64,000 nucleotides of DNA from Zygnema cylindricum. Lineage: Eukaryota > Streptophyta > Zygnematophyceae > Zygnematales > Zygnemataceae. Position numbers and translations under genes: made by a program. The notes below the pieces were generated by a model. The model was not told the origin of the DNA, did no database searches, and worked only from the letters and a program-made list of their open reading frames with translations. Shown in pieces: positions 11,822 to 23,869 of the stretch (positions within the stretch are counted from its first letter, which is position 1; each line of letters starts with the position of its first letter). Location of the stretch: positions 124,001-188,000 of the forward strand of contig JBBHKE010001071.1 in the NCBI GenBank assembly GCA_037447655.1, written 5' to 3'.

Positions 11822-12787
11822 TGTAACAGTAATAGCGAATCAAACTTCTTTATAAAAGGGTATTTAGGAGTTATGAATACAGATTACTAAATTTGGTAGA
11901 CGTTCCTGAAAGAATCACGCGATTTGGAGTTATATTTCAAAAGTTATAGCTATGGGTGTACTTAGGTGGCAGTGCGAGGTCTAAAAAACAGGTGGGTATC
12001 ATTGAAACGGGTTAAGGGTCAAATTAGTACCGAAATTTCGCGTGAACGTTTCATAAAGTTCTAATGAAACGTTCATTATGCATGGTACTTCGTTTCGTAC
12101 AATTTTTAGTACGAAACGTCACTTTCACTTAAGGGAAATTCGTAGGAAGTTTCACATGCGAAATTTGTGACGCACGATCGTGCGAAGTCGCGTTTCGTTT
12201 GGCGCGCGCATTTGCACGTAAATGTTACGTAGTGAAAGGTAGCGTTTGATTGGTTAATAAAGTGCTATTTGGTTAGTAAGAGATTTCGCACGTTTTTGCA
12301 TTGGTCAGTCCGAGTCCTTGCTGATCAATGATTGGCCCAGGTAAAAGCCTGTTCAAACGGAGCTTTGACTCTGGCCTGGCTAGTCCAGGGCGATGATGGA
12401 TAAATAGAGAAGTGTAAGAGGAGAGTAAACATCTTTTCCTTTGGAAAAGTTTGTGGAAATTCCGGCTGATCTTGGTCCGAGCGATTAATACCAAATTGGA
12501 GAAAAGGCATTTTGCATTGAAATCTCTTACTAACTAAATAGTGTTTTAGTAGTTAAGAGATAGAATTATTAAGAGTGGAGAGTAATGGAAAACACTTTAA
12601 TAAGAAGGGTTGAGCCACGAGGGCAAGAGACCAAGCTAATGTTATGTGGACAGAAGTTCTTCTAATTTAAAGTTTATCCTTATGTGAGTGTTGTCAAATG
12701 TGGATGTGTGTTTTCCAATGTGTGGAATGTGTGGTTGGAATTGTTTGTAGTAATGGGATTTTCTGAGAGGTAGGAGATCCTGTTACA
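11822..12787 (+). repeat. 5' LTR of the Ty3/gypsy element
   Basis: It begins TGTAACAGTAATA and ends GATCCTGTTACA. An internal inverted pair around TTTCGTACAATTTTTAGTACGAAA lies near 12090-12120. The sequence recurs at 25065-26032 and, for its 3' part, at 28425-28984. Confidence 0.95.
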
Positions 12788-12789
12788 TA

Positions 12790-12801
12790 TGGTATCAAAG
12801 C
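12790..12801 (+). other. Primer-binding site of the Ty3/gypsy element
   Basis: TGGTATCAAAGC, two bases after the LTR, is one mismatch from the TGGTATCAGAGC complement of the 3' end of plant initiator tRNA-Met. Confidence 0.8.
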
Positions 12802-13562
12802 TTGGTTAGAAACCAGGGAGAAGTTTGCTCACTCGAATATCGATTGCCGTGACCGGTGAGGGTGCTCTAACCTGTGTCGGTAGAACCACAATGTGAAGTG
12901 GTAGGGGATTGGAGGGAAACTGAGTGATCACACAGCCAGTGGTCGCTGGTTAGATGTGGGGCGTGCTCAGGTCCTAAGGACTAAGGCGGGGGTGGGCAGT
13001 GTAGCCACCGCCGAAGCTCACTCCAATTACCTAGAGGCCAAACAAACTTGCCTTCTCTTAGCAATGATTCATGTGTAGAGGGAGGGCTTGAAGCTATGAA
13101 GGGTGAGGATGTGAGGATTATAGAACAAAAGATCTTGATGTAGTGGGAAATGGGGAATTTGCTGATGGTGGAGGAGGAAATTGGAGCACTTTACTTCTTG
13201 AAGAGCAAAGGAGTCTAGAAACGACTAAAAACTTTTCAAAACCTATGTTACCTTTGATTGATTTTAATTTTGCTGTTGCAAAATTTATGGTTAAATCTTA
13301 CCTTTGAGAGCTTTCAATTTCTGCTATTGCAAAATTTGTAGGGAAATTCTTACATTTCTGTTTCAATGTTGGGAAATTGAAAATTTGAATTTGTACTAAC
13401 TTATTGTCAATGTCCTTTTATTTTCTCAGATCTTGATCTTTTCAAAGGATTTGTTAAGGAGAAGAAGTCTTGGATTGGAGCAATCAGAGGACTTCAAATC
13501 TGTAGCAAAATTCTTTGGGAAGTTATATTATATCTTTCTTTTACTCAATTTCATTTTCGTGA
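12802..13562. other. Untranslated leader of the Ty3/gypsy element
   Basis: No coding frame is visible between the primer site and the first gag ATG considered (13563). A T-rich stretch with the look of an intron or leader lies at 13240-13430. Confidence 0.4.
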
Positions 13563-14882
13563 TAATGGCAAATTCTGCAAGGAAACGTGAAATAGAAAAT
13601 GCCTTGAATATTTTGAGGAAACGTACTGTAAAATTGGTAAAAAGATTTAATAATCATTTTGCTGCTGTGGATGAAAACATTTCCGAATTGAAAAGTGAAT
13701 TTAAAGTTGTTAAAGAAAATGGAAATGTTTCAAATGAGAAATTAGATGAACTTATTAGCTTAATTTAGACCAACAATGATATGAATGACCAAAAGGGTGA
13801 GAGTAGTAAAAAAAATGCCAGTTTTAGGGAGGATGATCATGATAGACTTAAGAAGATAAGGGATTTGAAATTGTCTATTAGTGAGGCACCATCGTTTGAT
13901 GGTAAGAGGATCGATGAGTTGGATGCTTGGATTTTTCATATGGAGTATTATTTGGAGTCTAGATATTGCGATCGTGATGATTACACTTCTTTTGCAGTTA
14001 GCTGTCTGAAAGGCGATGCTCAAATTGGGTATTATACTCAGAGAAGGTCTAAATTGATTCATGATAATGTTGATTGGGAAACTTTTAAAACCGCGATCAA
14101 ATCGCGTTTCTTTTCAGTCACTTTTAAATCCATAATGGAAGAAAAGTGGTTGAACTGTAAGCAGACTGGATCTGTGAATGATTATATTGTGGAATTTGAC
14201 TCATCTAGTATTCATGTCATAGGTCTGACTGATGAAATGGCTAAGTTACATTTCTTAAACTATCTTAATCCTATACTGAAATCAGAGCTAAAACATCAAA
14301 ATTTTAATAATTTGAAGGAATTACAAGATAAGTCATTGGAAATTAGAGGATCAATTGGGGTATAACCCGGAAACTCGATCGCTCAGGGGTAATTTAAATG
14401 AAGTATCACAGTGGGATGAGGAGGAATTTGTTGAAGAGGGTCTGAATGCGGGCCTAGTGAATAGGCAAAATATCTTCAGGGGAAATCAAAGGGTTGGACA
14501 TAGTGTTAATGCAGGAAATAAATTTAACAATAGAGGGGGGTACATTAAAAGTCCTAAACCAAACATTAATGCTCAGAAGCCTAACATTATCATCCCCACA
14601 TGCACTATTTGTCAGAAAAAGGGTCATAGAGCATTTGAGTGTGCACAATTGAAAAAGATTAACTCTTATAACTGTGGAGAGGAGGGACATTTTATTAGAG
14701 AGTGCACAAAACCCAAAAAGAAAGTCACTTGTTTCAAATGCGGAGGTCCAGATCATTACGCTAAAGACTGTACAGATAAAGGTTCTCTCAAAATAGTCGA
14801 TGTAAATGAAGGTCTCCAAGAGGATATTGCATTATACCTAGCTGAGCAAGAAGCCCAGGAGGTGGGAAACGGAGAGGACTAA
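13563..14882 (+). pseudogene. Ty3/gypsy gag (capsid and nucleocapsid), broken
   Basis: A coiled-coil-like N-terminus (starts MANSARKREIE) is followed by an in-frame TAG at 13766-13768. A retrotransposon gag capsid region follows (DAWIFHMEYYLESR, then WETFKTAIKSRF) in the same frame. The frame shifts near 14350 before the nucleocapsid. That part has CCHC knuckles CTICQKKGHRAFEC and CFKCGGPDHYAKDC, plus a middle one that has lost its first cysteine (SYNCGEEGHFIREC). Capsid would package element RNA. At least one stop, one frameshift and one lost zinc ligand mean it is non-functional. Confidence 0.85.
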
Positions 14883-17448
14883 CTGAAAGTCCTCACTTTA
14901 GTCAACCGGATCCAGAAGTTAAAGAGTTAACTTTGGAGGGCAAATTAATGAATGGAAAAGTTATGATAGCTGAATTTATTATGATTCTCACTACACTGCA
15001 TAGTTTAAAGAATCCTTCTGATGAAATTCTCAACAACAGACCTATGTTAGGACAGTTAAGTAATGATGACACCAGACACAGTTTGATTAGATTCGAGTCA
15101 TTAGTGGAAAGATAACCGTTGAAAGTAATGGTTGATTCAGGTGCCACAAATAATTTTATTTCACATAAGTTTGTAGAGGAAAATAAAATTCCTACTGTCA
15201 TAAGGGAAAAGCCTTTACATGTTCAAGTGGCAAATGGTAATAAGTCCACATTAGACTTACAAACTGACACGATAGAAGTTGATATCTAGGGTCATAAAAT
15301 GAAAGTTGTGTGTGAAATAATGAATTTGGGAAGTGAAAAACTAATTTTAGGAAAGCCTTGGTTAACTGAATACAATCCTAAAATTAATTGGGAAATTAAC
15401 ACCTTGAAGGTGAAGTCTGAAAACGGTTGGAAGGTTTTGCAAGCATTATCTCCGAAAAAATTGCATAGGAATCATATAAACAACATTACCAGATTGAGAG
15501 TGGAAGGTTTGATATCTGCTAAACAATTTAAAAAACACTTAAAAGATAAAACAAATCATGCTTTCTTGTTATTAGTAATTGAGGCAGTTACTGATGAAAG
15601 GGGGGGAGAAAACACTAACATTGATTTCATCCCTAAATCAGGCACCACTAAAACTTTCGAAAAACAAAAATCTGATTTTGTAACTGACATTAATCCATCT
15701 GATGCTGCTTTTAAAGATTTGAATTTTGAATTTAGAGATGTTTTCCCAAATGACTTACCCTCAGGGAGGCCACCTTCCCGAGATGTAGAACATGTTATTA
15801 ACCTTGAACCTGGATGCAATCCTCCTATCATAGGAATTTATAAATACAGGTTCTTTGAGCAGAAGGAGTTAAAGAAACAGATCAAAGAACTTCTAGAGAA
15901 ATGACATATTCAACCCAGCAAATCACCATACGGAGCACCAATTATTTTCGTCATAAAGAAGGACGGAACGTTGAGAATGTGTGCCGATTATCGTAGTCTG
16001 AACAAGATTAGGGTGAAGGATAAGTATCCTTTACCTTTAATTTCTAATTTGATAGATCGTTTAAAAGGTGCTAAAGTATTTTCGTTGATTGACCTGCGTA
16101 GTGGCTTTAATCAGGTGCCAATTAGAATTGAAGATGTTGATAAAACTGCTTTCAAGACTAGGGTGGGTCATTTCGAATGGATGGTGATGCCATTCGGCTT
16201 AACGAATACACCGCCTACTTACCAAAGATTAATGAACCAAACTTTTTCTGATTACATAGATGAGTTTGTTCAGGTGTTTATTGATGATATTCTAATTTAC
16301 AGTGAATCTAGAGAACATCATGTAATTCATTTAAGAAAAGTGTTAGAAAGGTTAAAAGAAAGAAAATTATACGGAAAATTGTCAAAATACAGCTTTCTTA
16401 AAAGTGAACAATTATTTTTGGGACATATAGTTAGTGGGGAAGGTGTTAAAACAGTCCATCCAAAATCACTGCAATCCAAAATTGGAAGCAACCTACTAAT
16501 GTCACGGAAGTTAGATCATTTTTGGGATTGGCCACTTACTACAGGAAATTTATAAAGAACTTCAGTATGATCGCCGCACCTTTGACGGATTTACTTCGGG
16601 AAAAGGAGACGTTTGTGTGGGGAGCTGATCAAGAGAGAGCATTCAAGGAACTAAAAGGGAAGTTGACCTCTGCCCCTACACTGGTGTATCTTGACCCTGC
16701 TGGAGAATTTGAAGTTCTGATCACTACAGATGCATCTGATAAAGGTTTAGGTGCAGTCATAAGTCAGAAAGTTGGTAAACACTTTCATCCTATTGCTTTT
16801 GAGTCTAGAAAATTCAATGATGCTGAAAATAATTATCCAGCACAGGAAAAGGAATTAGTGGCAATTGTACATGCATTGGTGAAATGGCGTTGTTATTTGC
16901 ATAATAAAGAATTTACGGTTCACTGTGATAATAAAGCCCTTTCTTATCTACAAAGATTAAGCGATGCACAGATTATGACTGGCAGACAAGTTAGGTGGAT
17001 GCAGAAATTGGCATATTTCAAATTTAATGTCAAACATATACCCGGGAAGACAAATGTAGTAGCAGATCCTTTAAGTAGATGTTTTAAAATAAGTGTTATG
17101 GTACAAGATGAATTGTTTTTAGATGCTGTTAGAAATGGTTATGATAAAGATCCATATTTTGCTGTGATTTGCAAAAACATTTTGGGAGGGAATTCTGACC
17201 CATTGAATGAGAGACATGACAAAAACTTCAGACTAGAGGATGGTTTATTGTATCTGCAAATAGGGGATAGATTATGTGTTCCTGAAGTGGGAGACTTAAG
17301 AAAACAACTTTTTCAAGAAGCTCATGAGCATTTAGGACATCTAGGTCGAGATAAAACTCTAAGCCACTTGCAGAGTAGATTGTTTTGGCCCAAGATGGCA
17401 AAAAGGGTGTCGAAACATGTGGAAAGTTGTGTCCTTTGTAGAAACTAA
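14883..17448 (+). pseudogene. Ty3/gypsy pol, N-terminal part: protease, RT, RNase H, integrase zinc region
   Basis: The aspartic protease active site VMVDSGATNNF is at about 15124-15156, with in-frame stops on either side (15113-15115 and 15288-15290). Reverse transcriptase begins after another stop at 15902-15904, shows KDGTLRMCADYRSLNK, and has FIDDILIYS as its catalytic box near 16280. A frameshift lies at about 16463. RNase H starts [12 protein letters not shown] near 16725 and includes [11 protein letters not shown]. The integrase HHCC zinc region is [12 protein letters not shown] ... CVLC, ending at 17436 where the copia element begins. Apparent continuation after 17437 is copia LTR sequence. 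Multiple breaks make it a pseudogene. Confidence 0.9.
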
Positions 17449-18478
17449 TGGATTTATTAGTATTTTCTAGGTCTTAATAGAAATATAGAAAGAAGCCGAG
17501 GCATTCTACCTCTAACTTCTCTCTCCAACTCTCAAACTTGTCGCAGTCACTGAGAAATTGGAGAGGAAGCTAGAGCCATGGCTACCTTGGCTATCCTGAG
17601 GTTTACGGGAATTTTATGTTGGGGTTTATTTATTTATTTAAAAGGTGTGTGCCGGCGGCAGGATTTGATCCTTGTACCTACCGGCCGGCAGACAGGAAGT
17701 AGCCGGTAGCCTTAGCCATTAAATCTAAGATTAGTGTTAGGTACTATATAGTTCGATAATTATTTAAATATGTATACGTACGATAATTCATTTAACTGTT
17801 ACGGATTACGGGATACATAGATCCGGTACGGATGACGGTACGGATTACGAATCAATACCGCGCATTTGTTTCGGAAGTGAAATAAATACCGCGCATGTAT
17901 TTATTACGGCTACGATTAAATCTGAATCTAATCGGACGGCCGAGATTAGCGCCGAGATCGCGGAGGAAGATTTCGGCGGTTTGTGGACATCGCCACATCG
18001 GATGACGCGTGGCGAAATTCCGTTGGATTGTAGAATCTCCGGAGATTATGGCACCGAATCCGGATTTGACATGTGTCGACATTTAGGCCATGTCGTACAA
18101 TGTCCGTACCGAAAGTACACCGGCGGCTGTACTTTTGCGTACGAAACTCAATTCTGATTGGTTCCGTACATCAGTAGATAGAGTCTGTGAGAGAGATAGG
18201 ACTTAGAAAAATTAGAAGATAGGACCCTCTCTCCCAGAGAGCTTCTGTACAAAAGGTCAACTTTGACCCTCCATAACTTACTGCTCAGGGGAGCAAATTC
18301 AGAGATTCTTTTTGCTACCGACTCAAGGGAGTCCTGGCTTCACAGGGGTGCAGGTGGTTAGGGTTTTTGTCTACCAGGGTGGCAGTTATTTTTGCTGGAA
18401 CACAAAGGGGTCAGGATTATCCTAGAGGCTTCTTGGAAGCTGTCTACTCTGAGGACTTATGGAGGTCTCAGAGTTTCA
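17437..18478 (+). repeat. 5' LTR of the Ty1/copia element
   Basis: 1042 bp, starting TGTAGAAACTAATGG and ending CTCAGAGTTTCA. It contains a CGG-rich central part (about 17930-18070). It is the same length as the 3' LTR with about 11 substitutions. Confidence 0.96.
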
Positions 18479-18493
18479 GGTTATGGGCCCACC
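18479..18493 (+). other. Copia primer-binding site complementary to the initiator tRNA-Met anticodon arm
   Basis: GGTTATGGGCCCACC immediately follows the LTR. It is the complement of GGTGGGCCCATAACC, the anticodon stem-loop (CAU anticodon) of eukaryotic initiator tRNA-Met as I know it for plants. It does not match any tRNA 3' end ending in CCA. This is the half-tRNA priming arrangement known for Drosophila copia. Confidence 0.8.
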
Positions 18494-21400
18494 CTCTAGG
18501 GTACCAATCTTTAATGGAACTGGCTTCATATACTGGGAAAGTATGATGATAGGAGCTCTATGCGAAAAAAGGTTTTGGGGGATAGTGAGTGGACGGTTGG
18601 GGCGTCCATCAAGTCTTGGAATTCCTCCAGGGTTTGGAGGAACCAGATTCACCAGGAAAGAGGACCCACCTTCAACGGAGGAAACAAAGGAAGGAGAGGT
18701 GGTGGACAAAGGAAAGGAGAAGGAGACGACCACACCAATAGCAACTGGTTCCACATTCATGTCACCTATTCCGAGGAATGAGGAGAATGATACTGAAACC
18801 TGGGATTTCAACAATATGGCGGCAAAGCACTTCATCCTACGTCATCTCACTCAAGGACTTGCATGTCCTCATTTGCAGGTAGAAAGAGCATCCGATCTTT
18901 GGATGGCTCTCATAGAGATGTACCGAAGTGGTACGATTCAGCAACAACAGTTGGCTGATCAGAAAGTTAAGGAGTATGTATACAAAGGGGGAAATATGTT
19001 GGATTTTTGCAATGAGCTTGCTACACTCTTCATGGAGCTACAGAGTGCGGGAAAAGATTTTAGTGAAAAAGAAAAGGTTAACTGTTTACTGATGAAGTTA
19101 CCTGATGAGTTCGTGAACATAGTTTACCGTGTGCAGGACTTGCCTGACTCAAGGTGGATATGGAACTCAGTGGTAGGGATGATTCTCGTTCAAGAGAATA
19201 CAATTGAGATCCGAAGGGGAGGAAAGAGTGGCCAAGCCTTGGCAACAGCGACTGATTGGAGGAACAGGGATTCCCGAAAACCGGTCGGAAACTATGGGGG
19301 TAAGGAGCAGAAAAAACAGGCAGATGAGTTTGAACCAAGGGCTCCCAAAGGTCTATGTCATTTTTGTAAGAAACCAGGGCACTATATGGCAGAGTGCACT
19401 AAGCTAACCGAGCTTCGGTTAAAGGAGGGGCAGACCAGTGGTACCCCGAGAGGAAAGAAAAAGGCCCTTGTCACACAGGTACTTGAGGCTGAATCTGAGG
19501 ACGAGGATGATGAGCTCCTTTTGGATGAGGAGTTGGAGGCGAAAAAAGAGGTCGAAATTCCACGGAGGCAGAAATGTGCTTACGGTGGATTGAAAGGTGA
19601 AGCAGGCTGGATTGTAGATTCAGGTGCCTCCATGCACATGTGTAAGGATAGACACCTGTTCACTAAGATAAGAAAGATTCCCACCGTAGAGATAGAGTAC
19701 GGGGATGGGAGGATAGTCACCACTACTCTTGTAGGATCGGTAGATCTAAAAGTGTTAGTAGAAGGAAAGACATCCATATTAACATTCTCCGATGTATTGT
19801 TTATTCCGGAGCTGAACAAAAATCTTATCTCTAAATCAGTATTAGATGATAAGGGTTTTTTTACTAGCACTAGGGAAGGAGTCTTTACTGCTAGTTTTGA
19901 GGATGATGTCTATTTCATTGCTGAGAAAGGTAGCCATGGGATGTTTAGGCTTATCTTAAGTAATGAAAAGAAGAAACTTTACTATGCTGGTGTTCATGAT
20001 ATTATGATGTGGCATAAGAGGCTTGGGCATGTGAATCTAGATAAGTTAAGAGAGATGAAAAAGATGGGAGTGGTGGAAGGGATTCAGTTCAGTGAGAGTG
20101 ATGATATAAGTGATTGTAGTGGATGTGCTCAAGGTAAAGCACACAGATTACCCTTTCCTAAAACAACCACCTATAAGGGAGAAAAACTTCTAGATCTAGT
20201 ACACACAGATATTTGGGGACCGGCTAGAGTGCCCTCACCGGGGGGGAAGAGATTTATGATGACTATAACTGATGATTGGTCTCGGTATTCCCGGGTATAT
20301 TTTTTGAAAAACAAGTCCGAAGCTGAGGATTGTTTTAGACAATATAAAGCATGGAGCGAAAAACTCCATGAAACTCCAATCAAGAGAGTAAGGAGTGACA
20401 ATGGTGGAGAGTATACTTCTAACCAGTTTGAGGATTTTCTGAGGGAAGATGGGGTTCAACACCAAAAGACAGTTCCAGAAAATCCGGAACAGAATGGGGT
20501 AGCTGAAAGGTTAAATAGAACAATAAGTGATAGTGCTAGAAGTATGTTGTCAAATAAAAAGATAGGAAAAAGGTTTTGGGCAGAAGCAATGAACTGTGCT
20601 AATTACCTCAAGAATAGAGTTCTTACTTCAGCTATAAAAGATCAAACACCTTATGAGAGATGGACAGGCCGGAAACCAGACATATCTCACTTAAAGGTTT
20701 TCGGCAGTCAAGTATTCAGTCTAGATACTGATCGGTCCAATTGGAAGCTAGATCCTAAAGGAAAACCGGGATACTTATTAGGATATGATGAAGATGTTAA
20801 AGGATATAGAGTTTATGATTTAAAAAGGGAAGATATAATCTTAGTAAAGCATCTAGTAGTTATGGATGAAGGAAAGTCTGTGGATCCCTTCAAATATACA
20901 AAGTCAGTAAAAATCAGATTTGAGTCAGAAAATTCCGATGACTTTGAGCTTCCTAACTATCCAGGTTTTAGAGAAGATGACATTCTTGTAGGAACAAATC
21001 AGACCGAAAAGGACTCGGCTGTGGAAACTCCAGTGACAACTCTACTCGAAGCGGAAGACGTGGTGGAAATTGATTCGGAATCAAGGGATAGGGGAGAAGC
21101 CGAGTTTGTTCGAAAGAATCCACGAGAACCATCTATTCCGGCATCAGATTTTGAGGGGGGGAGGAGAAGTAGCAAAAGACTGTAAAAAAAACAGGTTAAT
21201 AACAAGGTAACTAAACTATCTCATCAAGATGAACCTCAATCTTATAGAGAGGCGATGACTTGTCCAGAAAGAAACCGGTGGAAGACAGCCATCAATGAGG
21301 AGATGGCTTCAATCATGGCAGCCGATACTTGGGAGCTGGTGGACTGTCCACCTAACCGAAAACCAATTGGTGTCTTCAAATTAAAACTGAACCCAGATAA

Positions 21401-22809
21401 CACAATCGAACGCTACAAGGCCAGATTAGTGGCAAAGGGATTTACACAAAAGGAAGGAATTGACTACGAGGAAACCTTTGCCCCGGTGGTCAGATTTCCC
21501 TCCGTCCGCATACTTCTCAGTTTAGCAGCGGCGGAAGACATGGAAGTGCATCAGATGGACATCAAGACAGCCTTTTTGCATGGAGAATTGGAAGAGGAGA
21601 TCTTCATGCGACAACCCGAAGGTTTTGTGGAGGAAGGAGAGGAGAGTAAGGTATGCCGGCTGATTAAATCTCTTTATGGTTTGAAACAGGCACCTCGACA
21701 ATGGAATAAGAAGCTTGATGAGTTTCTTACCGGTCTGGGATATATTCGGATCAGCTTAGATCACTCAATCTATGTTTTTGAAGATGAGGAAGGTTTGATA
21801 TTTATTGCAATTTATGTTGATGATTTGCTTGTATTAAGTAAATCAATGGAAAAAATTAACAAACTGAAAACCGATCTTAAGGGGAGATTTGAAATGAAGG
21901 ATATGGGAGAAGCAAGATATATTTTGGGAATTCAAGTATAGAGAGAGACCGGAAAAGGAAAATTATAAAACTGACTCAAAAGGAAGCAATAGGGAACATG
22001 CTTGAAAAATTTCAAATGGATAAAGCTAATAGTTGTACAACTCCAATGGAGTGAAGAAGGGAAGTGAGGGGAGTGAGGAAGAAGGAGTCATAGTCTTAGA
22101 CGAGGATTTATCTCCTGATGAACAGAAGTTCATGCAGACTATTCCTTACAGGCAAGTAGTGGGAAGTCTAATCTATTTTATGAATTGTACCCGGCCATAT
22201 TTAGCTGCAGCTGTAGGAGTGCTGAGTAGAAGTCTAAATGCTCCCACTAAGAAGGACTGGGAGGCAGCTAAGAGAGTCCTTAGATATTTGGTAGGAACTA
22301 GAGATCTATGGTTGCATTTGGGTGGGGAGAATACTTACATCACTACTTGGAGTGATGCAAGTTATGGTGATGCTCCGATGTGGAGATGTACTTCTAGATA
22401 TGTATTATATGTGGGTGATGGGGCTTGCTGTTGGAGTAGCAAACAGCAAAAGGTTATTGCTCAGTCCACCATGGAGGCTGAGTATATGGCCTCTTGCTCT
22501 GCTGTAAAAGAATTGATGTGGGTCAAGTCTTTGCTTGGTGAGCTTGGTCACCGTAAGAGTGGTGTGCAGAAAATATTTTGTGATAATCAGGCAGCAATCG
22601 CTATCTCTGCCAATCCTAAACACCATTTTAAAGCCAAACACATGGACATCAAACTCAGCTTTGTTAGAGAGAAAGTAGAAAACAAAATAATCAGTTTAGA
22701 GTACAGACCAGATAGTGAGATGGTAGCAGATATGATGACCAAACCTGTGCCTTCCCCTAAGCTAATTTTTTGCAGGGAGAAGTGTGGTCTGAAATTAAAG
22801 ATTGACTAG
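18483..22809 (+). pseudogene. Ty1/copia gag-pol polyprotein, broken by one stop and two frameshifts
   Basis: Two in-frame ATGs are possible: 18459, inside the LTR, and 18483, inside the primer site. Domains: gag with CCHC knuckle CHFCKKPGHYMAEC at 19356-19397; protease WIVDSGASMHM near 19608; integrase zinc region HKRLGH ... CSGCAQGK; and integrase DDE marks HTDIWGP, RSDNGGEY and AERLNRT. Reverse transcriptase starts near 21255 and has IYVDDLLVLS near 21808. RNase H has TTWSDASYGDAP and CDNQAAIAI, and the frame ends at 22807-22809. An in-frame TAA (21183-21185) separates integrase from RT, and single-base frame changes lie near 21935 and 22050. These proteins would copy and insert the element; this copy is disrupted. 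Confidence 0.92.
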
Positions 22810-22810
22810 A

Positions 22811-22822
22811 AAATAAGGGGAG
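22811..22822 (+). other. Polypurine tract of the copia element
   Basis: AAATAAGGGGAG directly abuts the 3' LTR, the expected position for plus-strand priming. Confidence 0.75.
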
Positions 22823-23864
22823 TGTAGAAACTAATGGATTTATTAGTATTTTCTAGGTCTAAATAGAAATATAGAAAGAAGCCGAGGCATTCTACCTCTA
22901 ACTTCTCTCTCCAACTCTCAAACTTGTCGCAGTCACTGAGAAATTGGAGAGGAAGCTAGAGCCATGGCTACCTTAGCTATCCTGAGGTTTACGGGAATTT
23001 TATGTTGGGGTTTATTTATTTATTTAAAAGGTATGTGCCGGCGGCAGGATTTGATCCTTGTACCTACCGGCCGGCAGACAGGAAGTAGCCGGTAGCCTTA
23101 GCCATTAAGTCTAAGATTAGTGTTAGGTACTATATAGTTCGATAATTTTTTAAATATGTATACGTACGATAATTCATTTAACTGTTACGGATTACGGGAT
23201 ACATAGATCCGGTACGGATGACGGTACGGATTACGAATCAATACCGCGCATTTGTTTCGGAAGTGAAATAAATACCGCGCATGTATTTATTACGGCTACG
23301 ATTAAATCTGAATCTAATCGGACGGCCGGGATTAGCGCCGAGATCGCGGAGGAAGATTTCGGCGGTTTGTGGACATCGCCACATCGGATGACGCGTGGCG
23401 AAATTCCGTTGGATTGTAGAATCTCCGGAGATTATGGCACCGAATCCGGATTTGACATGTGTCGACATTTAGGCCATGTCGTACAATGTCCGTACCGAAA
23501 GTACACCGGCGGCTGTACTTTTGCGTACGAAACTCAATTCTGATTGGTTCCGTACATCAGTAGATAGAGTCTGTGAGAGAGATAGGACTTAGAAAAATTA
23601 GAAGATAGGACCCTCTCTCCCAGAGAGCTTCTGTACAAAAGGTCAACTTTGACCCTCCATAACTTACTGCTCAGGGGAGCAAATTCAGAGATTCTTTTTG
23701 CTACCGACTCAGGGGAGTCTTGGCTTCACAGGGGTGCAGGTGGTCAGGGTTTTTGTCTGCCAGGGTGGCAGTTATTTTTGCTGGAACACAAAGGGGTCAG
23801 GATTATCCTAGAGGCTTCTTGGAAGTTGTCTACTCTGAGGACTTATGGAGGTCTCAGAGTTTCA
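22823..23864 (+). repeat. 3' LTR of the Ty1/copia element
   Basis: 1042 bp, ending CTCAGAGTTTCA and followed by the TCCTT target duplication and the remainder of the gypsy integrase. Confidence 0.96.
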
Positions 23865-23869
23865 TCCTT

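Larger units (their letters stand above)
17437..23864 (+). mobile_element. Ty1/copia LTR retrotransposon nested in the gypsy integrase
   Basis: Two 1042-bp LTRs (TGTAGAAAC...GAGTTTCA) flank one gag-pol region in the order gag, protease, integrase, RT, RNase H, which is diagnostic for Ty1/copia. Target duplication TCCTT is at 17432-17436 and 23865-23869. I count about 11 LTR differences (about 1 percent), so it is much younger than its host. The coding region nevertheless has one stop and two frameshifts, so this copy cannot make a full polyprotein unless those are assembly errors. Confidence 0.96.

Noticed and set aside
17852-18082. Minus-strand 76-codon frame, repeated at 23238-23468
   Set aside because: Both lie in the copia LTR and are identical because the LTRs are nearly identical; no independent evidence.
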